Positions 32,926 to 40,858 of a DNA stretch of 64,000 nt are shown here, piece after piece (position 1 is the stretch's first letter; each line of letters opens with the position of its first letter). The notes beneath the pieces are model-generated. The model saw only the letters and a list, made by a program, of their open reading frames with translations, ran no database searches and had not been told where the DNA came from. The DNA is from Streptomyces sp. NBC_01016 (GTDB lineage Bacteria; Actinomycetota; Actinomycetes; Streptomycetales; Streptomycetaceae): contig NZ_JAPEOQ010000002.1 of the NCBI RefSeq assembly GCF_026341035.1, positions 2,108,001 to 2,172,000 on the forward strand, written 5' to 3'. A program made the translations under genes and the position numbers.

Positions 32926-33570
32926 TCACCTGGCAAGCGGCCGCCACAATGCCCGCTCATCAGGATCAGTGGGTGTACCCCACGTCAGCGCTCCGTCGAT
33001 CAACCCTGGCTTCGCGCCGGTGGCCAAGGACGGCACTTCGAAGATGTCGGCCATCTCCTCCAAGTAGCACGACAGTGACTCGAACTCCACAGCCCGCTCG
33101 GCGTACTTGCTCCACGACCACAGCTTCCCGGTTTCCGCATCCAGACAGAGGCCGAAGAGGCGATCTGTGTCTGAGCAGAACGGGACCCACGAAGCGCGCC
33201 ACAGCAGAAACTCCTCACCTGGCTCACTGCGACGGTTATTCAACTCGTCCTCATGCTGCTGCATCTCCAGCATGCTCCGGTACTTTCGGATCACCGAATC
33301 GAACTTCATCGGCGCCCAGTTACCCAACAAGAACCGCACCCACGGGCCGGGCAGCACTCCCGGACAGTGGCGCCACAAGGCCCTGAGCCCCGCCGGGATA
33401 CGCACGCCCAGTTCCTGCTGCAGGGCATCGATCTCTGCATCGGACGCTCCGGGAAGGAGCTTGTCCGTGGTCGCCGGAGCGTGCTGATGCAGCCACGACT
33501 GACTGGATACGGCGCCAGGCGTCAGCGACCTGGCGTTCCTCCATGGCTTGCGCATGCTGTATGTCATCAC
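32926..33570 (-). CDS. SMI1/KNR4 (SUKH) family protein
   Basis: A 214-residue protein with the SMI1/KNR4 pattern: PGASDAEIDALQQELGVRIP, AGLRALWRHCPG, then WVPFCSDTDRLFGLCLDAET and SLSCYLEEMADIFE. SUKH proteins are often immunity proteins against polymorphic toxins, but many have unknown roles. No toxin gene is adjacent. It is convergent with the prepilin peptidase gene and 60 bases from it. The start at 33570 may be later (in-frame methionines at residues 2 and 6). Confidence 0.82.
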   Translation of the reverse strand: MMTYSMRKPWRNARSLTPGAVSSQSWLHQHAPATTDKLLPGASDAEIDALQQELGVRIPAGLRALWRHCPGVLPGPWVRFLLGNWAPMKFDSVIRKYRSMLEMQQHEDELNNRRSEPGEEFLLWRASWVPFCSDTDRLFGLCLDAETGKLWSWSKYAERAVEFESLSCYLEEMADIFEVPSLATGAKPGLIDGALTWGTPTDPDERALWRPLAR

Positions 33571-34083
33571 TCACGACCGACACGCTACCCAGCCATTAGC
33601 AGCGACACCGATCAATCAGGACGTGTGCACCCAGGAGTTCGTTGGTCGGGTGCGTGGAGTTCCCGGCCGGTGCGGGTTCGAGATCGATGCTCTCGTTGTG
33701 GGGCGCGGGGCCCTCAACTGTCGATTCGTGGGTCGTGACCCGGGCAGTGTCCTTGTCGGCCGCCACGAGTTGGGTGATCACCAGCACCCGGATCCGTCGA
33801 CTGTGACCAGTAGCAACATCGTGGCTTGAAGAGGTGCGGGCATTCTTGCGTCTCAGGGCAGGGGCAGAAACGGCCGACTCCGGGGCCACTTGGAGTGGCC
33901 TCGCTGTGTGCTGTTGCTGCGGCGCCGGCTCACTTGGCTGCCTCGATCCGCTTGGTGACGTGCGCCTGTCGGTCGATTCCTGGGAGGTGCGGAAGGGGCC
34001 GGCGGTACGCTCGATGCCCGCGTTCCCGACCTGGTCGGCGGCGCGGACGGGGGACGGCCGGCGAGCACTCAGGGAGCGGTGCG
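33571..34083 (+). other. Intergenic region with IS scar
   Basis: About 500 bases without an intact gene. A fragment of an IS630 transposase lies on the minus strand at 33715-33826 (separate entry). The right part has no convincing frame before the GTG at 34084. Confidence 0.4.
33715..33826 (-). pseudogene. IS630 transposase N-terminal fragment
   Basis: On the minus strand the frame gives VLVITQLVAADKDTARVTTH. The intact IS630 protein at 60644 has VPVIAQLVAADEDTVRDVIH at the same kind of place, a close match in the N-terminal HTH region. The surrounding frame matches poorly, so only about 110 bases of the old element are left. Confidence 0.5.
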
Positions 34084-34851
34084 GTGGATGTACTGACGTT
34101 GGTGTCCGCGTTCGTGGCGCTGGTCGGCGCTGCCACGACGGCGGTGCTCGGCTACTGGACGCAGCGACGCCTGCGTCTTGTCGAACAGCGGAACCTGATG
34201 GACTCCTATGGGGCCTCGCTGGCCTGGGCCGCATACGATCTGCAGTCCAGGTTGTACAACATCCTGCGCGGCCATGAGACCGATCGCTCGCAGGGCCCGC
34301 ATCACGGATTCGTGAGCTCCTTTCATGTGCAAGGCACGCCGAAGCAGCGGGAGTTTGTGCGCCGGAGCACTGTGTTCGTGCTCGCCGAGTACCTGGGGTG
34401 GGTGGAGATTCTCCGGCAGGACATCCAGTTCCTCGACCTCGGACAGTCACGGGCCAATCGGAACGCCGTAGAGATCATCTCGTCCATCAGTACAGCTCTG
34501 AACCGAACTGTTTCTGCGGGCGACGACATACTGCGTCTCTGGCGCGCCGAGCAACGGGCCATCGGAGAACTGATGGTGCATTCGCATGGAGAGCCAGGAC
34601 GTCGCAAGTGCCTGGGCTACGCCGAGTTCTGCGAGAAGCTCGAGGGTGATGACGTGTTCCGCCGGTGGTTCACTCCGCTCCTCGAGGACATCGACCGGCT
34701 CGCTGAGGACACCGCGCAGGCTGCACCCCGTCTCGCGGAGCTCCAGCAGAAACTCATCAACCTCATCGACGTGCTGGATCCGAAGGCAGAGCGATTCCCG
34801 CAGTTTCGTCAGCGGACCAGCGCGGACCTGAGTGCCGGAAGGGGCGCCTGA
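34084..34851 (+). CDS. Membrane-anchored hypothetical protein
   Basis: GTG 34084 (AGGGAG about nine bases before) gives 255 residues: an N-terminal transmembrane helix (LTLVSAFVALVGAATTAVLGYW), then a long helical cytoplasmic domain with conserved-looking aromatic residues (SYGASLAWAAYDLQSRLYNI, FVLAEYLGWVEILRQD, CLGYAEFCEKLEGDDVFRRWF). Similar proteins occur widely in streptomycetes as single genes. The function is unknown. The open frame upstream of 34084 has no supported start. Confidence 0.75.
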   Translation: MDVLTLVSAFVALVGAATTAVLGYWTQRRLRLVEQRNLMDSYGASLAWAAYDLQSRLYNILRGHETDRSQGPHHGFVSSFHVQGTPKQREFVRRSTVFVLAEYLGWVEILRQDIQFLDLGQSRANRNAVEIISSISTALNRTVSAGDDILRLWRAEQRAIGELMVHSHGEPGRRKCLGYAEFCEKLEGDDVFRRWFTPLLEDIDRLAEDTAQAAPRLAELQQKLINLIDVLDPKAERFPQFRQRTSADLSAGRGA

Positions 34852-35051
34852 AATGCTTGCTCCAGGAGCCCGGTGCGGCCCCGGCCTGCCGGAGCTTCTG
34901 TTTGTCCTAGTCGGTCACTTTGTGTGAGCGGGCTCGGTCGCAACGCATCCGAGGTGTCACTGCACTCCTGAGTACATGACGAGGGCGAGGCAGACCCGTT
35001 GGAGGTGTTCCGCCGGTGCGTTGCTGCGCTGAGCGCGGCGTCCCGTCCCGG

Positions 35052-35092
35052 AAAATAGTAGCCATAGACATAGTAGCTGTGTACTCTATTTT
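35052..35092 (+). promoter_or_regulatory. MarR-type operator/promoter
   Basis: A 7-bp inverted repeat, AAAATAG (35052-35058) and CTATTTT (35086-35092), encloses two direct repeats ATAGTAGC (35055 and 35070). It is AT-rich in a GC-rich context and ends two bases before the ATG of the MarR gene. This is the pattern expected for autoregulation by the MarR dimer. No ribosome site lies before that ATG, so the transcript may be leaderless. Confidence 0.6.
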
Positions 35093-35094
35093 GT

Positions 35095-35592
35095 ATGAGC
35101 AAGGGTTCATCGCCGGGCCCCACGCCCGGCTACCTGGTATGGCGGCTCGCCAACAAGTGGCGTGTCGCGGTCGATCGCGCGGTGGCTCCGCTGGGTCTCA
35201 CCCACGCGCAGTACGTACTGGTTGCGTCACTGCACGGCATGCAGCGCACCGGCGGGCGGCCCAGTCAGCGCCAACTCGCCGACCACACCGGCCTGGAGGC
35301 GTTGTACGTCTCGAAGCTGGCGCGCGCCCTGGAGTCGGCCGACCTGATCGAGCGCACCCGCGATCCGCGCGACCCACGCGCCGTGCAGCTCGCGCTCACC
35401 GGGCAAGGGCAGGCTGTCACGCGGCAGGCCATCACGGTGGTCCAGGAACTGCTTCAGCAGCTACTGGAGCCGCTCGGCGGCCTCGACGCCCCGCGCACGC
35501 GCGCGTTCACCGACGAGCTGACGACCCTGCTCGACGCACCTCTCGCTCCAGCCGTACCGAACGACCAGAGCACTCAGAGGAGAACACCATGA
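35095..35592 (+). CDS. MarR-family transcriptional regulator
   Basis: A 165-residue MarR-type winged helix: N-terminal dimer helix (YLVWRLANKWRVAVDRAVAP), recognition region (PSQRQLADHTGLEALYVSKL, ARALESADLIERTRDPRDPR) and C-terminal helices (LLQQLLEPLGGLD). It is probably a repressor that senses a small phenolic or similar ligand. It lies directly behind the predicted operator and overlaps the next gene by 4 bases (ATGA), so the pair is an autoregulated operon. No Shine-Dalgarno sequence precedes the ATG. Confidence 0.92.
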   Translation: MSKGSSPGPTPGYLVWRLANKWRVAVDRAVAPLGLTHAQYVLVASLHGMQRTGGRPSQRQLADHTGLEALYVSKLARALESADLIERTRDPRDPRAVQLALTGQGQAVTRQAITVVQELLQQLLEPLGGLDAPRTRAFTDELTTLLDAPLAPAVPNDQSTQRRTP

Positions 35593-36047
35593 CCACCACC
35601 ACATCCATCGCCACCGCGCCCGCTGTCGACGCCCGCGGCCTCGCCCTGGCGCACTATGCCGCCCGCGGCGTACTGGAGCATGTCCTGGCCCGGCACGGCG
35701 CCACGTTCCAGCAGCAGGTCACCCTGCGCACCGCCATCACCGCCGCGACCCCGCAGACGCCGGACGACCTCATCACCCAGGTCCAGGGCTCCCTCAAGGC
35801 CGATCCGGCCGACATCCGCGCCACCCTCGACGAACTGCTGGCCAAGCAACTGCTCGTCGCCGACGGAGCGCACCTGCGCCCCACGGACGCGGGGCGCGAG
35901 CTGCTCGCCGCCACCGGCGCGGAGACCGCCCCCATCTCCGCCCGCATCTGGGGCGGGATCCCCACCGAGGACCTGGCCGCCGCCGGCCGCGTTCTCGCCC
36001 GGGTCACAGAGCGCGCCAACGCGGAGCTTGCGGCGCTGACCGCCTGA
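35589..36047 (+). CDS. Winged-helix-like protein in MarR operon
   Basis: A 152-residue protein. Its C-terminal part (ADPADIRATLDELLAKQLLV, HLRPTDAGRELLAATGAE) looks like a MarR-type wing, while the N-terminus is a helical domain (ARGLALAHYAARGVLEHVLA). It starts at ATG 35589 inside the MarR stop. It is likely a paired regulator or a target of the MarR protein. No enzyme gene is in the operon, so the physiological cue is not evident. Confidence 0.7.
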   Translation: MTTTTSIATAPAVDARGLALAHYAARGVLEHVLARHGATFQQQVTLRTAITAATPQTPDDLITQVQGSLKADPADIRATLDELLAKQLLVADGAHLRPTDAGRELLAATGAETAPISARIWGGIPTEDLAAAGRVLARVTERANAELAALTA

Positions 36048-36060
36048 CCTCCCGATCAGC

Positions 36061-36084
36061 CCTGTAACTGGGCCTGATTACAGG
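36061..36084 (+). repeat. Inverted repeat CCTGTAA...TTACAGG
   Basis: A 7-bp perfect inverted repeat with a 10-base loop, 14 bases after the MarR operon. A 12-bp perfect palindrome (TGATCCGGATCA) lies at 36104-36115. The first may be a weak terminator; the second looks like a regulator site. Confidence 0.5.
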
Positions 36085-36444
36085 GTGGTTCGATTACGGT
36101 CCTTGATCCGGATCATGTAGGCGTGGAGATTCCGGCACGGCATGCGAAGCCGTCGCATCCGCCATGAGCGCGCAGCAATCCGAGGTCAACGCTCGCCAGT
36201 CCGCTCGTAAGGAAGGCTGAGACGCCGCAGCGGCGGAGCCGGCCGCCGGCGAAGCGTGCCGGATCGCGTATCAGGCATCCCGCGAGCAGCAGATCAAGGC
36301 GGCACAACCGCCACGCAAGCATCCCTGAAGAAAGAACAGCACAACATCAACCCCGCGAATACCCGGTGGTCAAAACGCTAGATTTGCTGTTGGGTGCCCT
36401 CATCGATCGGGCATTCAGCAGTGTTGATCGGTGAGGAAATTCTG
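36085..36444 (+). other. Intergenic region with possible relic small frame
   Basis: At 36164-36328 a frame begins MSAQQSEVNARQSARKEG, has a TGA at 36218, and then runs on for 35 alanine-rich codons to a second stop. It may be a broken small gene or chance. Nothing else is seen in the region. Confidence 0.3.
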
Positions 36445-36834
36445 GTGGCCTTTCGTTACATCCCTTCGGTCGTACTGTTCCTCGTGGCGGCCGCTTCTGC
36501 GGCTGTCTATCTGATCCTCATGGTCAGGTGGATGCCGACCCGATCCTTCAAAATCAAAGCAGCCACCACTCCCGCGGTCATGGCGGTGATGTCTGTCCTC
36601 ACCTACCTGGGCGGGGGATACAGGGTTAATGATGTGCTGATCCTCTGCACGCTCGTCCTGTTGACGATCCCGCTCGGATTTCTGGGGCACCAACAGGAAG
36701 TTGCCGCATGGGCACTCCGCGAGGAGAACGGAGAGGGTGAAACCAACGACTTCCCTCAGAGCGCGTTGGTGCAAACGGCAATCGCGGGCTTCGCGGCCAT
36801 CGTCGTGTTTGTCTGGATCAGGCAGTCGGTTTAG
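36445..36834 (+). CDS. Hypothetical four-helix membrane protein
   Basis: GTG 36445 has GAGGAA six bases upstream and gives 129 residues starting right at a membrane helix (YIPSVVLFLVAAASAAVYLI). Three more helices follow (PAVMAVMSVLTYLGGG, VLILCTLVLLTIPLGFLG and VQTAIAGFAAIVVFVWI). Longer starts at 36394 or 36421 are possible. No family is recognised. It is followed by the IS630 element, whose insertion did not disrupt it. Confidence 0.65.
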   Translation: MAFRYIPSVVLFLVAAASAAVYLILMVRWMPTRSFKIKAATTPAVMAVMSVLTYLGGGYRVNDVLILCTLVLLTIPLGFLGHQQEVAAWALREENGEGETNDFPQSALVQTAIAGFAAIVVFVWIRQSV

Positions 36835-36927
36835 AACGGCCTCACACTGAGGGTCTTCCAACCTGGCTGTCGGGTTGGGTTGTTGAGCTGACACACCGGC
36901 GAAGCCCCTGGTAGACGGGTTCACGAC

Positions 36928-38016
36928 CTAGTGACCTGAGTCGTTAATGCGTGTGCAGTACGCGGCGAGGGTGTCGAGGATGTCGTCGGCGGTCTTCGTC
37001 CAGATGAACGGCTTGGGGTTCTTGTTCCACTCGTTGATCCAGCCGCGGATGTCCCGTTCGAGTTCGACGACGCTGCGGTGGGCCGAGCGGCGGAGTTTGC
37101 GGCAGGTCAGCTCGGCGAACCAGCGCTCGACGAGGTTGAGCCAGGACGCAGAGGTGGGGGTGAAGTGCAGGTGGAACCGGGGATGCCGCAGTAGCCACTT
37201 CTTGACCGGCTCGGTCTTGTGAGTGGCGTAGTTGTCCAGGACCAGGTGAAGGTCGAGGTCCTTGGGGACGGCGGCGTCGATGACCTTCAGGAAACGGAGG
37301 AACTCCTGGTGGCGGTGGCGGCGGTAATGCTGGGCTATGACCGACCCGGAGACGATGTCCAGGGCGGCGAACAGACTGGTCGTGCCGTGCCGGACGTAGT
37401 CGTGCGTCATCTTCGCCGGCACCGTCGGCGCCATCGGTAACACGGGCTGGGTTCGGTCCAGGGCCTGGATCTGCGACTTCTCGTCCACCGCCAGGACCAG
37501 GGCGTTCTCCGGTGGAGAGAGGTAAATGCCCACCACGTCACGGACCTTGGTCACAAACTGCGGGTCGGTCGACAGCTTCCACGTCTCCACGATGTGCGGC
37601 TTGAGGCCGAACGCCCGCCAGATCCGCGAGACAGCCGACTGCGACATCCCCGCCGCTTCGGCCATCGACCGCGTCGACCAGTGCGAATCACCCGCCGGCG
37701 GGGCCTGGTCAAGGGTTCTGGCCACCAGGGCTTCGACCTGCTCGTCCGTGATCTTCCGAGGCGCCCCCGAACGCGGCTGGTCCACCAGGGCATCCAGTCG
37801 GTCAGCGGTAAAACGTGCCCGCCACTTGCGCACCGTCTCCCGCGAGACGCCAAGGTCCTTCGCGACCTGCGCGTTCGGTCGTCCTTCCGCGCACGCCAGC
37901 ACGACCCTCGACCGTAGCACCAGCGCCTGAGACGCGGTCTGCTTGCGCAACCAGCCCCGCAGCACGCGGCGTTCGTGGTCGGAGAGCTCCAGTGGCAACG
38001 GCGTCGGACCAGGCAT
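36928..38016 (-). CDS. IS630 transposase
   Basis: A 362-residue DDE transposase. The N-terminal HTH pair includes VLRGWLRKQTASQALVLRSR and AQVAKDLGVSRETVRKW. Catalytic residues lie in ALVLAVDEKSQI, DLHLVLDNYATHK and SASWLNLVERWFAEL. All three DDE segments are intact. Its stop codon TAG (36928-36930) coincides with the terminal TA target base pair, so the last codon is supplied by the element end and target. It starts at ATG 38016, 45 bases inside the right repeat. Confidence 0.92.
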   Translation of the reverse strand: MPGPTPLPLELSDHERRVLRGWLRKQTASQALVLRSRVVLACAEGRPNAQVAKDLGVSRETVRKWRARFTADRLDALVDQPRSGAPRKITDEQVEALVARTLDQAPPAGDSHWSTRSMAEAAGMSQSAVSRIWRAFGLKPHIVETWKLSTDPQFVTKVRDVVGIYLSPPENALVLAVDEKSQIQALDRTQPVLPMAPTVPAKMTHDYVRHGTTSLFAALDIVSGSVIAQHYRRHRHQEFLRFLKVIDAAVPKDLDLHLVLDNYATHKTEPVKKWLLRHPRFHLHFTPTSASWLNLVERWFAELTCRKLRRSAHRSVVELERDIRGWINEWNKNPKPFIWTKTADDILDTLAAYCTRINDSGH

Positions 38017-38061
38017 TACCCCACCCTACAACCGCCCATGAACTTACGACTCAGGACACTA
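36929..38061 (-). mobile_element. Intact IS630-family element
   Basis: Imperfect terminal inverted repeats flank the transposase: left GTGACCTGAGTCGTTAA (from 36931) and right, read inward, GTGTCCTGAGTCGTAAG (from 38059). TA lies immediately outside each end (36929-36930 and 38060-38061), the target duplication expected for IS630. The element is about 1.13 kb. Confidence 0.8.
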
Positions 38062-38088
38062 GATTTCCCGACCCACCAGAGACTTCCT

Positions 38089-38858
38089 GTGCTTGTCTAC
38101 CCGTGCGGGCTGGATGTCTCCAGCTGTTCCCTGCGGTTCCTCGCCGCCAAGTTGCGCGAGCACCGTCGCCAGATCGGGAGCCGCCGGCGTCGACTGAGTG
38201 CCAACAGGCAGGCCCTGCTCGCGCTGGCGCATCTGCGGAACGGGACGACCTACGCCCAACTCGCGGCAGGTTTCCAGGTCGGGTCGAGCGCGGTCTACCG
38301 ATACGTGACCGAAGCAGTCAACCTGCTCGCGACGCTCGCGCCGACCCTGACCGAGGCCGTCCGAGCGGCATCTGCCAAGGCGTACGTCCTGTTGGATGGG
38401 ACGCTCCTACCCATCGACCGGGTGGCTGCCGGCCGGCCGTTCTACTCCGGCAAGCACCGCCGGCACGGGATGAACGTGAAGGTCCTCGCGGACCCGTTCG
38501 GCCGACTGCTGTGGGCATCGCCCGCATTGCCCGGCTCGGTCCACGAGGTTCGGGCGGCTCGGCAGCACGGCATCATCGACGCCCTCAACCAAGCGCAGAT
38601 CGCCTGCTGGGCGGACAAGGGCTATCGCGGCGCCGACGGCACGGTCCGTGTCCCACACTGGGGCCGATAGGAGACGCTCTCCGCAGGCCAACAACCGGTG
38701 AACCGGTCCCACGCGAAGATCCGGGCTCCGTCGAGCAGGCCATGGCCACCCTGAAGACCTGGCGGCTTCTGCGCAAGATCCGCAGTCCCACGACCCGCAT
38801 CAGCAGCCTGGTTCGGGCCGTCCTCGCCCAACACTGCACCGCCTCGATCGCAGGTTGA
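38089..38858 (+). pseudogene. DDE_Tnp_4-type transposase, broken by a stop and a frameshift
   Basis: GTG 38089 opens VLVYPCGLDVSSCSLRFLAA, then the HTH (LLALAHLRNGTTYAQLAAGF) and catalytic blocks AYVLLDGTLLPIDRVA, YSGKHRRHGMNVKVLADP and CWADKGYRGADG. A TAG at 38668-38670 replaces what should be a tryptophan codon in WGRWETLS. Past it the frame continues (QQPVNRSHAKIR) until a one-base shift near 38730, then MATLKTWRLLRKIR to 38858. Two lesions mean it cannot be active. Confidence 0.85.
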
Positions 38859-38901
38859 AGACGCAGCCAATGGAGCTGACCGCCGTGGAAGACTGAGAAC
38901 T

Positions 38902-39453
38902 ATGCGAAGACGGATGGCACGAGGAGCAGCATCCTGGGTGGGCCCGTTGGTGTTGCTGGCCGTCGGCTGCTCGACGTCCACGTCATCCCAGCCGGATTCT
39001 CCATCCTCCTCGGCTAGCCGGCCGGACGCTCCTAGCAGTCCGCATGCAACCTGCACTGACACGGCGCCAGTCTCTTCCGGCTCTGTGCCGACCGCCGTGC
39101 ATGACTTCGACAAGAAGCGCAGATGGTACGGCGCTGACGACCTGTGGGTGGCCAAACCCGACCTTCTGAATCATGCGGATGAACGCGACGAGAGGTACCG
39201 CACGAAATACCCTTCGATAACGCTGGACGCCCAGGGGCACGTGACTGCCCAGAAAGGCGCCCCGCACGTCGATGTCGCACGACTGGACCAACCCGGCTCC
39301 GCGCGCGGTAGTACTGGTGGATTTGCCACCACCAACGGTGATCGGCAGTGGTGGCCGACGGTCATCAGCTTCCCCGGGCCCGGCTGTTGGAAGGTGACCG
39401 AAACCCTCGGCTCCACCAAAGTCCGCTTCACCATGCACATCGCACCACGCTGA
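38902..39453 (+). CDS. Secreted lipoprotein
   Basis: A 183-residue protein with a lipoprotein signal: MRRRMARGAASWVGPLVLLA and lipobox LAVGC, then a long serine/proline linker and a folded domain with two cysteines (TCTDTAPVSSG, FPGPGCWKVTETLGSTKVRF). That last block recalls small beta-sandwich lipoproteins common in streptomycetes. It starts at ATG 38902 (ATG 38914 alternative). No partner gene is visible. Confidence 0.78.
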   Translation: MRRRMARGAASWVGPLVLLAVGCSTSTSSQPDSPSSSASRPDAPSSPHATCTDTAPVSSGSVPTAVHDFDKKRRWYGADDLWVAKPDLLNHADERDERYRTKYPSITLDAQGHVTAQKGAPHVDVARLDQPGSARGSTGGFATTNGDRQWWPTVISFPGPGCWKVTETLGSTKVRFTMHIAPR

Positions 39454-39577
39454 GCGAGTCCAGGCTCAGGCCGGGTCGGCAGGCCACCCGGACGCCACCT
39501 CACCTCGGTTGCAGGCGCTGCCGAAGCCCGCATTCGCGTCCCGACCCGCTCAATCTGAGGCACTGTGAACGGAGTTG

Positions 39578-39613
39578 ACGGCGGGGTGAGACCTTGGGGC
39601 CCCTCCCCGCCGT
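39578..39613 (-). terminator. Hairpin between convergent genes
   Basis: ACGGCGGGG (39578-39586) pairs perfectly with CCCCGCCGT (39605-39613) around an 18-base loop, 16 bases downstream of the minus-strand regulator. It may stop transcripts from both sides. Confidence 0.55.
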
Positions 39614-39628
39614 GTGCCGTGTGGACTG

Positions 39629-40438
39629 TTACGCGCCGGAGTCGGTGGCTGATGTGGACGGTCGGGCGAGGCGGTAGGTGCGCGGCCTGTCGCTGATCTG
39701 TTCAGCGATGTGCTGCTTGGTCAGTGTGACCAGGGCGTTGGCGATGGCGCCCGAGGACTTCTCGATGATGCGGCTGATCCGGGTGGCGGTGAACGCCTCT
39801 TCCGGGTGGGTCCGCAGGTGCTCGATCACCATCTGGCGCAGTCCGCCGGGCGCCAGCCGTCGCTTGCCGTCCGCTGCGGCGGGCGGGGCCGGGGCGTGAT
39901 CGGGCACCGTCCGCCCCGGCGTTTCCGTGGCAGAGGTCTCCTTGCCGGGTTGTGGTGCGCTGCCTTCGTGGGAGTCGCCGTTCACCGGCCTGTTCTCGTG
40001 GGTGTCGAGCTCCGCTTCCGAGCTCGAAAGCGCCACGGCACCCTGGGTGTTGGCCGGGTGAGTGGGGCCCTCGGCCGGTACGGGGTCCAGTCCGGGGCTC
40101 TGGTCCTGGGGTGCGGGATCCTCGGCCGCTGATTCGTCGGGCGCTGCGGGGGTGGAGTGCCAGCGGTCGGGTGTGCGGCCGGTGCCGGAGTGGCCGCCCC
40201 GCTTGCGGGCCGCCAGTCCGGCTTCTTCCAGGAGGGTCAGGGCTTTGCCGGTGGTGGAGCGGCCGAGTCCGGCGGCGAGGGAGAGTTCGGCGGTGGTGGC
40301 TCCGTGGGGGCGGGTGGCGAGTTCGGCGTGGACGGCGGCGGGTGCGCCGGTCAGCGCGGGCAGCGGTTGGGGTGCGGGTGTCGGGGTCGGGTGCAGTACG
40401 TGCACCGAGGCGGTGGTTTGGGTTTGGGTGTCGGACAT
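39629..40438 (-). CDS. Two-winged-helix DNA-binding protein
   Basis: From ATG 40438 the product has 269 residues. An N-terminal winged helix (LATRPHGATTAELSLAAGLG, RSTTGKALTLLEEAGLAARK) is followed by a long charged/proline linker and a second winged helix (GGLRQMVIEHLRTHPEEAFT, SSGAIANALVTLTKQHIAEQ, RPRTYRLARP). The C-terminal module is clearly homologous to the N-terminal module of the AAA protein at 26940. It is therefore probably a regulator of the same mobile-element system. The frame open to 40651 lacks a better start; GAGGG precedes ATG 40438. Confidence 0.82.
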   Translation of the reverse strand: MSDTQTQTTASVHVLHPTPTPAPQPLPALTGAPAAVHAELATRPHGATTAELSLAAGLGRSTTGKALTLLEEAGLAARKRGGHSGTGRTPDRWHSTPAAPDESAAEDPAPQDQSPGLDPVPAEGPTHPANTQGAVALSSSEAELDTHENRPVNGDSHEGSAPQPGKETSATETPGRTVPDHAPAPPAAADGKRRLAPGGLRQMVIEHLRTHPEEAFTATRISRIIEKSSGAIANALVTLTKQHIAEQISDRPRTYRLARPSTSATDSGA

Positions 40439-40858
40439 GGTGGGGCCCTCAACTTCCGGCAATTCGATATTGGTTGGGTGAGGTCCCCGGCCGGGGTGCG
40501 GTGCGTGTGGCATCGCGGTGTCCGATGGGGCGCGTGCGCTGCGCGGAGATCCCGATCGGAGCCGGTCCGATGCCGGAGGGTTCACCGATCGTGAACCGCT
40601 CGGCAGCGGGCCGGTTCGACCATGGACGCTCCATAGGGTGTTGGCTGTCAAGCACAGTCGGGAAAGACTCTGTGCTGGTCAACGAGGCCGGGTGTGGCTC
40701 ATGGACGCGTGTCGTGCGTGGCTCGTGCAGAGTGGCCGCCCGGCCTCGGTGGGGGTCCTGGTCTGCTGATTGAGATGTGCGTTCCGGTCGCTGTCTATGG
40801 AGCTGACGACGGGATTCCCGAACAGCGGCACGAGTCCTGGCGCAAAGAGGAGTCGGGC
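40439..40858 (+). other. Region upstream of IS110 and of the wHTH gene
   Basis: About 420 bases containing the promoter region of the minus-strand winged-helix gene and, further right, the undefined left end of the IS110 element. No separate gene was supported. IS110 elements lack terminal inverted repeats, so the junction could not be fixed. Confidence 0.4.

Noticed and set aside
33826-34083. An N-terminal extension of the 34084 gene
   Set aside because: Low-quality composition and no ribosome site, whereas GTG 34084 is preceded by AGGGAG and a membrane helix follows at once.
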